Assembly (NCBI GenBank): GCA_946404545.1
Contig: CAMJDZ010000001.1
Location: forward strand, 62,001 to 126,000
Source of the DNA: an uncultured Candidatus Saccharibacteria bacterium
GTDB taxonomy: Bacteria > Patescibacteriota > Saccharimonadia > Saccharimonadales > Saccharimonadaceae
DNA length: 64,000 bases
Reading direction: 5' to 3'
Below are positions 18,489-25,800 of the stretch, in pieces. The first letter of the stretch is position 1. Each line of letters begins with the position of its first letter. Position numbers and translations under genes: made by a program. The notes below the pieces were generated by a model. The model had not been told where the DNA came from, did no database searches, and saw nothing but the letters and a program-made list of their open reading frames with translations.

Positions 18489-19510
18489 AAAAGAAAGTCA
18501 CCGCAATTGTCGCGGCGGCGATTCTCGTGTGTTTGGCGATAGGAGGCGTCGTGCTTTTTATGATTTTGAATCAACCGGACAGGAAAAGCGTTTCGTATAA
18601 TGGCCAGCTGCGCGTGGATGGCAATCGTATCGTCAATCAGCACAATGAAGAAGTCCAGCTTACCGGCATCAGCACGCACGGCATTCAGTGGTATGGCGAT
18701 TTATACAATGAGACGAGTATTGCCGAACTGAAGAATGAATTCGGGATTAATGTTTTTCGCATTGCAATGTATGTGAACCCGGGCGACAACGGCTATATTG
18801 CGAACCGTGGTCTCAAAGAAAAGGTGATAGAGTTGGTCGAAGCGGCAATCAAGCTCGATATGTATGCGATTATCGACTGGCATATTTTGAACGATAATAA
18901 TCCACAAACTTATGAGGCCGAAGCGCTCGAATTCTTCGGCGAGATGAGCGGAAAATACGGCGAGACACCGAATGTGATTTATGAGATTTGTAATGAGCCA
19001 AACGGCAGCGACGTTTCTTGGGGCGGCAACATTCGTCCATATGCTGAGAAACTCGTGGCAAAGATTCGCGAGCACGCCGAGAAGGCGATTGTGATTGTCG
19101 GTACGCCGAACTGGAGCAAAGCGATTGAGCAGGTCGATTCGAATCCGCTCGACGACAAAAACGTCGCTTACGCGCTACACTTTTATGCGGGTTCCGAGAA
19201 CGTCACTTTGCGCGACGAGATGGATCATTTCCGCAGTAAAAACCTAGCCTTGTTCGTCTCCGAATGCGGTTCGACTGACGCGAGTGGCCAGGGCGATTTG
19301 CATGAAGATAATTTCAAAGTCTGGATTGATTTCTTGAACAAAAACAAAATCAGCTGGGTGTTTTGGGCGTTCTCGAACAAGAACGAGGCGTCTTCGATTG
19401 TGACCGAAAAATACAAGCCGGGCGTCGCGGACGACGAGACCGGCTTGGAAAACTATTTGACTGAGAACGGTCGATTATTGAAGCGAACGCTTGTTCCGCC
19501 AGAAGATTAG
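18485..19510 (+). CDS. Membrane-anchored GH5 endoglucanase
   Basis: 341 residues. N-terminal signal anchor (~5-30) and then a GH5 (subfamily-2-like) barrel: LTGISTHGIQWYGD, FRIAMYVNPG, IDWHILNDN, the acid/base Glu in YEICNEPNG and the nucleophile Glu in FVSECGSTD. These enzymes cut beta-1,4-glucans. The 4-nt overlap with the synthase gene indicates translational coupling and a role in trimming or releasing the nascent glucan, as BcsZ or CMCax do in cellulose operons. Its 3' end overlaps the convergent gene by 3 nt, with no terminator between. Confidence 0.9.
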   Translation: MKKKVTAIVAAAILVCLAIGGVVLFMILNQPDRKSVSYNGQLRVDGNRIVNQHNEEVQLTGISTHGIQWYGDLYNETSIAELKNEFGINVFRIAMYVNPGDNGYIANRGLKEKVIELVEAAIKLDMYAIIDWHILNDNNPQTYEAEALEFFGEMSGKYGETPNVIYEICNEPNGSDVSWGGNIRPYAEKLVAKIREHAEKAIVIVGTPNWSKAIEQVDSNPLDDKNVAYALHFYAGSENVTLRDEMDHFRSKNLALFVSECGSTDASGQGDLHEDNFKVWIDFLNKNKISWVFWAFSNKNEASSIVTEKYKPGVADDETGLENYLTENGRLLKRTLVPPED

Positions 19511-19941
19511 GCGGCGTAGGCAACGTTGCGGGCGATTGCCTGCTCTTCGAGGCGTTCGGCGCGAAGAGCGTCATCGATAGCAGAGTTGACGGAGTGCTTG
19601 ACGCGGGCTTTTTCTTCGGCCTTTTTGCCGTCATTCCAGCGCTCGAGCGAGCCGACGAGGTAGCCGGTGATGCGGCGGAGGCGTTCAAACTGCGCGCCAA
19701 AGTATTGCTCGTGATCTTCGTAGTATTTCTTCGCGGCAGCTTCGTCGCCGGCAGCAATTAAGAGCTGCGTGCCGAGCTCGACGAGACGACTAACATGAAG
19801 ATTTTCGTACTCGTTGACGGTCTTGAGACCAGCCTCGATGGCGGCGTCAGAGACCTTTGCGTAATTGTTGAGAGATTTTTTAAAACGAGCCAAGTCGAAT
19901 GGAGTTTTGTCGCTTGGTTCAAAGTAGAGGATGTTTTTCAT
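19507..19941 (-). CDS. Stand-alone NrdD-type glycyl-radical domain protein (candidate spare radical subunit)
   Basis: 144 residues. Residues ~85-117 carry the C-terminal radical loop of class III ribonucleotide reductase: RRITGYLVGS, LERWNDGKK, ARVKH. Gly93 in TGYL matches the radical glycine (G681 of E. coli NrdD). Compared with the full NrdD at 62528-64000 it is identical over 26 residues from FERLRR onward, but the zinc-binding Cys pairs before the loop are missing and residues 1-84 are unrelated and helical. No active-site region is present, so it cannot be a reductase alone. By analogy with GrcA/YfiD for pyruvate formate-lyase it could restore an oxygen-cleaved NrdD. The promoter contains two NrdR boxes. 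Alternatives: NrdD regulator, or gene remnant (less likely given intact frame and operator). Confidence 0.8.
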   Translation of the reverse strand: MKNILYFEPSDKTPFDLARFKKSLNNYAKVSDAAIEAGLKTVNEYENLHVSRLVELGTQLLIAAGDEAAAKKYYEDHEQYFGAQFERLRRITGYLVGSLERWNDGKKAEEKARVKHSVNSAIDDALRAERLEEQAIARNVAYAA

Positions 19942-19947
19942 AATTTT

Positions 19948-19976
19948 AGTATAAGCGCTATATATAGCGTTGTCAA
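19948..19976 (-). promoter_or_regulatory. Promoter of the stand-alone glycyl-radical gene
   Basis: Minus strand: -35 TTGACA (19971-19976), 17-nt spacer, -10 TATACT (19948-19953), then 6 nt to the ATG: a near-consensus promoter with leaderless start. The spacer is filled by NrdR box 1. Confidence 0.8.
19955..19970. promoter_or_regulatory. NrdR box 1
   Basis: GCGCTATATATAGCGT with core CTATATATAG, fitting the known NrdR consensus acaCwAtATaTwGtgt. It lies exactly between -35 and -10, so NrdR binding would block RNA polymerase. Confidence 0.75.
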
Positions 19977-19986
19977 TAGCATTTTT

Positions 19987-20002
19987 GCGCTATATGTAGT
20001 GT
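19987..20002. promoter_or_regulatory. NrdR box 2
   Basis: GCGCTATATGTAGTGT, core CTATATGTAG. Its centre is 32 bp (three helical turns) from box 1, the paired arrangement known for NrdR operators. It lies just upstream of both divergent promoters. Confidence 0.75.
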
Positions 20003-20025
20003 TTTTCCACAATTTTGCGGTGGTG

Positions 20026-20031
20026 TATAAT
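20026..20031 (+). promoter_or_regulatory. -10 box of the zinc-ribbon gene, leaderless spacing
   Basis: TATAAT, then 6 nt to the ATG at 20038. NrdR box 2 lies directly upstream of its likely -35 region. Confidence 0.55.
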
Positions 20032-20037
20032 GAAGGT

Positions 20038-20397
20038 ATGAAAATTATCGAGAAAAAGTGCCCAAATTGTGGCGGAAACCTAGATTTTAAAGTCGGCGAA
20101 CGTGACGTGAAATGCGAAAGCTGCCGCCGTAAGTTTGCCGTTGAATACGATGCGGATATTTCCGATCTAAGCGAAAAGGCGATGGATATGCTCAAGGCAG
20201 CAGACGTCAGCTTGCGCCCAGTACGCCGCGTGTTTATCGTGTTTTTCTGCGCGTTCTTCTTGATTGTGGCAGTCGCAATTACTATGTCTGTAATCTCGAT
20301 GATTAATAGTCGCAACGAGTTCAACAAAAAGTACGAGCAGTCTCAGCAGGAATTCGAAAAGAACAAGCAGGAAATGCTAGAAAGTATAGGTATGTAG
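20038..20397 (+). CDS. Zinc-ribbon membrane protein
   Basis: 119 residues using the ATG at 20038, chosen because a TATAAT ends 6 nt upstream; the reading frame is open further 5' but that would cross the divergent promoter. It has an N-terminal zinc ribbon (CPNCGG...CESC), one TM helix (about 66-90, VFIVFFCAFFLIVAVAITMSVI) and a charged C-terminal coiled-coil tail. Function unknown. It is divergent from the glycyl-radical gene, sharing the region with NrdR boxes, and 1 nt upstream of a flavodoxin gene. Confidence 0.75.
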   Translation: MKIIEKKCPNCGGNLDFKVGERDVKCESCRRKFAVEYDADISDLSEKAMDMLKAADVSLRPVRRVFIVFFCAFFLIVAVAITMSVISMINSRNEFNKKYEQSQQEFEKNKQEMLESIGM

Positions 20398-20398
20398 T

Positions 20399-20875
20399 AT
20401 GGGAAAGACGATTATTGTTTATTATTCTGTTCAAGGCCATGTAAAGAAAATCGCCGAGAAGATTGCCGAGCTCAAGGGCGCGGATATTTTCGCAATCGAA
20501 GCGAAGCAGCCATATACTGAGGCGGATTTGAATTACATGGACGATGGTTCGCGCGCGACGAAGGAGTTTAATAATCCAGAGCTCCGCGATATCGAGCTCG
20601 TTTCGACTAAGGTGCCAGGCTGGGCAGATTACGATACCGTAATTCTCTGCTACCCAATCTGGTGGGCGATTGCCGCTTGGGGCACGAATTCCTTCGTGAA
20701 GGCCGTCGATTGGAACGGCAAGAAGGTTTTCCCGATTGCAATCTCGCATTCTTCGCCAGCGGGCGAGAGTGGCTATTTGCTCGAAGATGACGCCAATGGC
20801 GGCGAGTGGCAAGAAGCCGTACGCGTCTACCAGGATGCAACCGACGACGAGATCAAGTCGGCGATCGGGGCCTAG
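20399..20875 (+). CDS. Flavodoxin-family protein
   Basis: 158 residues. N-terminal FMN phosphate loop TIIVYYSVQGHVKKIAE and the later LCYPIWWAIAAWGTNSF segment match flavodoxin_4-type proteins. It is a likely FMN electron carrier or quinone/NAD(P)H-dependent oxidoreductase. It starts 1 nt after the zinc-ribbon stop and ends directly before the methyltransferase start. A flavodoxin near an NrdR-controlled region is suggestive because class III RNR activation by NrdG needs a reductant such as flavodoxin. That link is inference. Confidence 0.85.
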   Translation: MGKTIIVYYSVQGHVKKIAEKIAELKGADIFAIEAKQPYTEADLNYMDDGSRATKEFNNPELRDIELVSTKVPGWADYDTVILCYPIWWAIAAWGTNSFVKAVDWNGKKVFPIAISHSSPAGESGYLLEDDANGGEWQEAVRVYQDATDDEIKSAIGA

Positions 20876-21529
20876 ATGAGCGTCGAAAACGACAAAACCT
20901 TAGTCGTTTACGAAAAGATGGCGCAGGTTCATCTAGATAATTTAGCTGCGCATGATGCGAATGATCCGGAGCGCGCCCGCAAGAAACGCGAGAAACTAAC
21001 CGCCGATATTCGCGAGGCTTTTTCGAACCTGCCAGCTGGCGCGAAAATTCTCGAGATCGGCTCATGCAACGGCGTCAATGCGAGGGCGCTCGAGGAGCTC
21101 GGCTACGACGTGACAGCTTCCGATGTGGCGCCAGCCTTTATTGATACATGCAAGAAGCAAGGCCTAAAGACGATAAAGTTCAACGTGCTCAAAGATGAGT
21201 TCCCTACTGGTCTTAGCGGGATTTTGTGCTGGCGTGTGTTTGTGCATTTTACGCGCGAAGATATCGCCGAGGCACTAGCGCGAATTTACGCAGCGCTGCC
21301 GGCGGGCGGGCGTTTTATGTTCAATGTTATTGACCGGGCGACACACAATTGCGACAGCGAAATGAAAGATTCCAAGGGCGAGTATTTCCTGGGCGCCGAG
21401 CGCTACTACGCCTACTATACAGAGAAGGAGATGCTCGATTTGATTAACAAAACTGATTTCAAGATTGTAAAAGAATGGCATAAAACCGGCAGCTATAATG
21501 AGTGGCTCTGCTTTGTGTTGGAGAAATAA
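20876..21529 (+). CDS. Class I SAM-dependent methyltransferase
   Basis: 217 residues. Motif I is AKILEIGSCNGVNARAL, the acidic motif II is VTASDVAPAFIDTC, and a motif IV/post region is GILCWRVFVHF followed by LPAGGRFMFNVID. This is a Methyltransf_11/25-like fold; the substrate cannot be read from sequence. The ATG follows the flavodoxin TAG with no gap, and the TAA overlaps the next ATG, so it belongs to the 20038-22164 operon. Confidence 0.85.
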   Translation: MSVENDKTLVVYEKMAQVHLDNLAAHDANDPERARKKREKLTADIREAFSNLPAGAKILEIGSCNGVNARALEELGYDVTASDVAPAFIDTCKKQGLKTIKFNVLKDEFPTGLSGILCWRVFVHFTREDIAEALARIYAALPAGGRFMFNVIDRATHNCDSEMKDSKGEYFLGAERYYAYYTEKEMLDLINKTDFKIVKEWHKTGSYNEWLCFVLEK

Positions 21530-22164
21530 TGAAACGCGTTAGTCCGGAAATCCGAAAATATATCGAGTCGAAAATCTTGCCGCGCTACAACGAGATTGGC
21601 GGGCATACTGACGAGCATATTCAGTATGTGATTAATCGTAGTTTGCGTTTTATTGACCAGGCACCAGAGCTTAATGTCGATATGGCTTATGTAGTTGCAG
21701 CTTTTCACGATCTCGGCCGACTCGTCGACCAGGAAACGCATAATATTGAATCCGGAAAGATGATTCGCGCCGATAAGTTTTTAGCTAAGCACTTTTCACC
21801 GGAAGAAATCGAGATAATGGCACAAGCAGTTGAAGACCATCGCTCGTCGCTCGGACGTAAACCCCGCAGTCGTTATGGGGAATTAGTTTCTTCGGCCGAC
21901 CGCGACACGAGTTATGAAACGATGTTGAGCCGCGTTTACGATTACACTAGACACGTGAACCCGAAAATGACTGAGGACGAAGTAATCGAAGAAGCGCGTT
22001 TCCAGTTGCGCGATAAGTATTCGACTGACGGCTATGCACTGAAAACGATGTATTTTGACGACCCAGAGTTTGCTTCGACGACCGAGGCGGTAGAGCGAGC
22101 CACGCGCGACTTTGAAACTTTCGCAAAAATCATTCGCGAGCATAACGCGAAGCGCGGGATATAA
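21529..22164 (+). CDS. HD-domain phosphohydrolase
   Basis: 211 residues. The HD signature is H (GGHTDEHIQYV), HD in AAFHDLGRLVD and a later Asp in SSADRDTSYE, typical of HD metal-dependent phosphohydrolases related to the YedJ/uridylate-type group. The substrate may be a nucleotide. The start at 21529 overlaps the TAA of the methyltransferase gene (TAATG); an upstream in-frame ATG at 21502 lies within that gene and is less likely. The next gene has its own leaderless promoter just before this stop. Confidence 0.8.
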   Translation: MKRVSPEIRKYIESKILPRYNEIGGHTDEHIQYVINRSLRFIDQAPELNVDMAYVVAAFHDLGRLVDQETHNIESGKMIRADKFLAKHFSPEEIEIMAQAVEDHRSSLGRKPRSRYGELVSSADRDTSYETMLSRVYDYTRHVNPKMTEDEVIEEARFQLRDKYSTDGYALKTMYFDDPEFASTTEAVERATRDFETFAKIIREHNAKRGI

Positions 22165-22165
22165 T
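22160..22165 (+). promoter_or_regulatory. -10 box inside the HD gene 3' end, leaderless spacing
   Basis: TATAAT overlapping the stop region of the HD gene, 6 nt before the ATG at 22172. Confidence 0.55.
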
Positions 22166-22171
22166 AAAAAT

Positions 22172-23026
22172 ATGACAGAGTTTAGACCACGACCATATTG
22201 TCCGCGTTGCGGGGCAAGAATGCCCTATGTTCAGTATGGCCTACCGACGCCGGAAGCGCTCGAAGAGGCCGAGCATAGCGACGATATTATTCTAGGCGGA
22301 TGCATCGTCAGAGAAGACACGTACCACTGCACGAAGTGCGGCTTGGGGCTAGACGAAGATATGCGCGTCGTTTGGCCGGATCATTATATTGCAAGTAGCG
22401 ACATTATTTCTGCGCCGGGCGTTCAGGATAATGACGGCGTCATCGTGCTAACATCTTGTGGTTTTGATGCGGTTCGGGAAAAGAAATTCTACGCCGCTTA
22501 TTACATGGCAGCGGGCGATCCGAGGGGAAAGCGCGTCTTGTACGTTACGACGGCGGCCGATGGCGAGGATGGCGACAAGAGCTGGATGGGCGAAGAAGAG
22601 GTGAGAATGTACACGTTTGGCTTTAGGCCTGAGTCGATTACCGAGTACAAGATTGGCGACGAACTGAATGCCGACGACTTCGATGTGATGTACCTCATGG
22701 GCGGCAATTCTTATTACCTGCTCGACATGATTCGCAAACATAATTTCGATAAAGTGATTCGCAAATTTTTGGAGGACGGCAAGGTCGTGATTGGCTCGAG
22801 TGCCGGTAGCCAAGTGCTTGGCACGTCGGTGAAGGTTTCTGCCGACGAGAATAAAATCGGGATGACTGATTTTGAGGCGCTGGGGCTCGTGGATGCTCTG
22901 ATTATTCCGCACACGAACCGGAAGCAAGAGTTTGTTCGCGAGTGGCGCGAAAAGACCGACGAGAGAATTATTGCCCTCACCGACTACACCGGAATTATTG
23001 TAACGAATAAGGATTATAGGAAGTAA
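22172..23026 (+). CDS. Zinc ribbon fused to peptidase E-like (S51) domain
   Basis: 284 residues from the ATG at 22172, selected by the -10 box 6 nt upstream. Residues 1-65 contain CPRCG and CTKCG pairs, a treble-clef or ribbon zinc site. From ~85 on is a peptidase S51 (dipeptidase E/cyanophycinase-like) domain: VLTSCGF, KRVLYVTTAADG, YLMGGNSYYLL and the nucleophile Ser in IGSSAGSQVLG. S51 enzymes cleave N-terminal Asp-X dipeptides or cyanophycin. The zinc ribbon is not part of the standard family and may be a targeting module. A TfoX-like gene follows by 1 nt. Confidence 0.75.
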   Translation: MTEFRPRPYCPRCGARMPYVQYGLPTPEALEEAEHSDDIILGGCIVREDTYHCTKCGLGLDEDMRVVWPDHYIASSDIISAPGVQDNDGVIVLTSCGFDAVREKKFYAAYYMAAGDPRGKRVLYVTTAADGEDGDKSWMGEEEVRMYTFGFRPESITEYKIGDELNADDFDVMYLMGGNSYYLLDMIRKHNFDKVIRKFLEDGKVVIGSSAGSQVLGTSVKVSADENKIGMTDFEALGLVDALIIPHTNRKQEFVREWREKTDERIIALTDYTGIIVTNKDYRK

Positions 23027-23027
23027 G

Positions 23028-23318
23028 GTGGCGAGCACGAAAGAATTCCGGGACTATGTTTTAGAGCAGCTGCGCGGGCTGCCTGGGATTACTTGCCGGC
23101 CGATGATGGGCGAGTATTTGCTCTACCTAGACGGCGTGCTGTTTGGCGGAATTTATGACGATCGTTTGCTCGTGAAGAAGACTGAGACGAATGCTGAGTT
23201 TGAGATGACGGAAGAGATTCCGTATCCGACCGGGAAGCCAATGTATATGATTGCGGACGTGGACAATGCGGAGCGAGTGGTCGAGATTGTGAATGCGACG
23301 GTGGATGGGTTGAAATAA
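23028..23318 (+). CDS. TfoX N-terminal domain-like protein
   Basis: 96 residues, GTG start at 23028 preceded by GGAAG. The segment RPMMGEYLLYLDGVLFGGIYDDRLLVKKT is characteristic of the TfoX/Sxy N-terminal domain family. Stand-alone TfoX-N proteins are widespread, and their link to competence (Sxy) holds only in gamma-proteobacteria, so the role here is unknown. It probably shares a transcript with the S51 peptidase gene. Confidence 0.8.
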   Translation: MASTKEFRDYVLEQLRGLPGITCRPMMGEYLLYLDGVLFGGIYDDRLLVKKTETNAEFEMTEEIPYPTGKPMYMIADVDNAERVVEIVNATVDGLK

Positions 23319-23375
23319 CAGAGATATTGTCGTGGTTATGCTTTTTGTCTTTCGTTTTTCTGCTTCAATAGAAAA

Positions 23376-23885
23376 ATGAGTATTTTGCAAGATTATTCTA
23401 GCCATGAACGCATGCTCGGAGAACTGAAACTGAGAGCTATCGATTATTATACCCTTCATATCAGAACAGATTTAAGATATGACCAAATAGTTTATAGCCG
23501 CACCGAATTCGAGAAATTCGAGCAGTGGTATTATTCGGATTATCTATCGAACAGATGTTACAATCATAGTATGGAAGAAGTGAGCAAAGCAGTCGTAGAT
23601 TTCACGCGCGAGCGTGATTGGGATCAATTCCATTCTCCAGAAAACCTCGCTAAATCTATAGCCATAGAATCGGGCGAACTTCTCGAGTGCTTCCAATGGA
23701 ATTCCGATTTCGACAAAGACGAAGTCTGCAAAGAATTAGCCGATGTCGTCAATTATAGTATTCTTTTAGCCGACAAGCTCGATGTAAAACTCGAGGATAT
23801 TGTCATGAAAAAACTTGAGGAAAATCGTAAAAAATACCCAATAGATAAATCTAAAGGCAAAAGCACTAAGTATAACAAGCTATGA
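23376..23885 (+). CDS. MazG-like NTP pyrophosphohydrolase
   Basis: 169 residues from the ATG at 23376. Residues 66-169 form a complete MazG-like (RS21-C6/dCTPase type) all-alpha NTPase: DFTRERDWDQFHSPENL, SIAIESGELLECFQW and ELADVVNYSILLADKL with the metal-binding EExxE/ExxD carboxylates. The first 65 residues (Tyr-rich, HERMLGELKLRAIDYY...) are not part of the family. An internal ATG at 23571 has TACAAT ending 6 nt upstream and would give the usual ~104-residue enzyme, so it may be the true start. It hydrolyses NTPs or dNTPs to NMP plus PPi. The TGA overlaps the next ATG. Confidence 0.85.
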   Translation: MSILQDYSSHERMLGELKLRAIDYYTLHIRTDLRYDQIVYSRTEFEKFEQWYYSDYLSNRCYNHSMEEVSKAVVDFTRERDWDQFHSPENLAKSIAIESGELLECFQWNSDFDKDEVCKELADVVNYSILLADKLDVKLEDIVMKKLEENRKKYPIDKSKGKSTKYNKL

Positions 23886-25762
23886 TAGTATACCAAGACA
23901 CCAAGAAACAGTTTTTACTAGACGTTGATTTGAATCAAATCGTTAAGAAAATATACGACGAATATATCCCCCGCTTTGGCCATACTACCGACGCTCAGTT
24001 GAGAGCATGGCAAAACTCCATGCAGTATATGCGAGGCGTGCTTAATACCGACGAGATTCCCGCGGATGCCGGTGTTGCGATTGAGTATAATATTCAGCCT
24101 ACGTCAAAAAGAATCGATTTTCTCCTTTCCGGAAAAGACAGCGGCGGTAATATGTCTGCTATTATCGTCGAACTTAAGCAGTGGGACCATTGCGAAGTCG
24201 TTCGCGATGAAGATGGTATCGTCGAGACATATGTCGGCGGCGGAGAGCGCAAAGTCGCGCATCCATCATATCAAGCAATGAGCTATGCTCATCTTATCAA
24301 AGATTATAACGAGGCGGCACAGGAAGGACCAATTTATCTCTTCCCGTGCGCATTTTTACATAACTATAACATTACGCCGGAAGACCCAATTGTCGACCAG
24401 CAGTATGTAGACTACCTCGAAGAAGCCCCCGTATTCGGTTCTAATGATTTTGAAAAGTTGCGTAATTTCATAAAGAAGCATCTTTCCACCGGCGACAATG
24501 GCGATACGATTTTTAAAATCGAGTACGGCCGCATTCGCCCGTCAAAAATGCTCCAAGACTCTATCGTTCGCATGCTCCAGGGCAAAAAAGAATTCATCCT
24601 AATCGACACTCAAAAAATTGTTTACGAACATGCAAAGCGCATAGCTCAAAAGTCCGAGTTTGATAACAAGAAGCATGTGCTTATCGTTAAGGGCGGCCCA
24701 GGAACAGGAAAAACCGTTCTAGCTATCAACCTTCTTTCCGATTTCCTCAACGAAGATTTATCTGCGTTCTACGTAACTAAAAACCAAGCTCCACGTGCAG
24801 TCTTCAAACAGAAGTTAAAAGACGGCGGCTTTAAGAACGTGTTTATTGACACTTTATTCATGAGTTCAGGAAGTTTTATAGACTCGGCAACGAATGGCAT
24901 CGACGTTTTGCTTGTCGACGAATCTCATCGCCTCAACGAAAAATCTGGAATGTTCTCCAACAAGGGAGAAAACCAGACAAAAGAAATCATTAACGCAGCA
25001 AAGTTTTCCGTATTTTTTATCGACGAGGCGCAACGCGTCACCTTGAAGGATAAGGGAACAATTGCGGATATCAAGAAATTCGCCGACGAGCAAGATGCTA
25101 TAGTTGAGGAGATTGAGCTCGATAGCCAGTTCCGATGTAACGGTTCCGATGGATATCTTGCTTGGCTCGATAATTTGCTAGAGATACGCGAAACCGCAAA
25201 CGCCAACAGCCTAGAATACGATTACGATTTTCGCGTCTTCGACGACCCCAATGAATTATTTAGTGCCATCGTTAAGCGAAATGACAATAATAAGGCGCGC
25301 GTCGTGGCGGGATACTGTTGGGACTGGATAAAAGACGGCCAAAACAATTCGGATGTTTTCGATATCACTATGCCAGAGTACGGCTTCGCAAAGAGCTGGA
25401 ATCTCGGCAATACGGCAACTTGGGCAATTGACCCGAATTCTATCGAACAAATTGGCTGTATCCACACCTGCCAAGGCCTCGAATTCGATTACGTCGGCGT
25501 AATCATTGGCGACGATATGCGCTATGAGGATGGTCGAATTGTTACTGATTCAACGAAGCGTGCAAGAACGGACTCATCATTAAAGGGTCTGAAGGCATTG
25601 ATCGAAAAAGATCCCGATGAGGCGTTTGAGACCGCAGACAAAATTATTAAAAATACATACCGAACCCTAATGACGCGCGGCATGAAGGGATGCTATGTCT
25701 ACTGTACTGACAAAGCCCTAGCCGACTATCTAAAAGCCTGCCTTGCAAAACTAAATAAATAA
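23882..25762 (+). CDS. DUF2075-type nuclease-helicase (Schlafen group 3-like)
   Basis: 626 residues. The N-terminal ~200 residues look like a PD-(D/E)xK nuclease: RIDFLLSG...AIIVELKQWD. Then comes a superfamily-1-like helicase: Walker A KGGPGTGKT (about 263-271), Walker B LLVDESH and FFIDEAQ, SQFRCNG, and late motifs HTCQGLEFDYVGVI and YRTLMTRGMKGCYVY. This matches DUF2075/Schlafen group 3 proteins, which often occur near defence genes. It is translationally coupled to the MazG-like gene (ATGA). The pair could degrade nucleotides and nucleic acid during phage infection (inference). Confidence 0.85.
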   Translation: MIVYQDTKKQFLLDVDLNQIVKKIYDEYIPRFGHTTDAQLRAWQNSMQYMRGVLNTDEIPADAGVAIEYNIQPTSKRIDFLLSGKDSGGNMSAIIVELKQWDHCEVVRDEDGIVETYVGGGERKVAHPSYQAMSYAHLIKDYNEAAQEGPIYLFPCAFLHNYNITPEDPIVDQQYVDYLEEAPVFGSNDFEKLRNFIKKHLSTGDNGDTIFKIEYGRIRPSKMLQDSIVRMLQGKKEFILIDTQKIVYEHAKRIAQKSEFDNKKHVLIVKGGPGTGKTVLAINLLSDFLNEDLSAFYVTKNQAPRAVFKQKLKDGGFKNVFIDTLFMSSGSFIDSATNGIDVLLVDESHRLNEKSGMFSNKGENQTKEIINAAKFSVFFIDEAQRVTLKDKGTIADIKKFADEQDAIVEEIELDSQFRCNGSDGYLAWLDNLLEIRETANANSLEYDYDFRVFDDPNELFSAIVKRNDNNKARVVAGYCWDWIKDGQNNSDVFDITMPEYGFAKSWNLGNTATWAIDPNSIEQIGCIHTCQGLEFDYVGVIIGDDMRYEDGRIVTDSTKRARTDSSLKGLKALIEKDPDEAFETADKIIKNTYRTLMTRGMKGCYVYCTDKALADYLKACLAKLNK

Positions 25763-25765
25763 CTC

Positions 25766-25794
25766 TTGCTTTTGCTTTCGATCGATCATAAGAT
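25766..25794 (+). promoter_or_regulatory. Promoter of the DpnD/PcfM-like gene, leaderless spacing
   Basis: TTGCTT (25766-25771), 17 nt, TAAGAT (25789-25794), then 6 nt to the ATG at 25801. Confidence 0.55.
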
Positions 25795-25800
25795 CAGATC

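Noticed and set aside
19507-19941. Interpretation as a truncated nrdD pseudogene
   Set aside because: Intact frame with a distinct N-terminal domain, near-consensus promoter and paired NrdR boxes argue for a working gene, though the alternative is kept in the entry.
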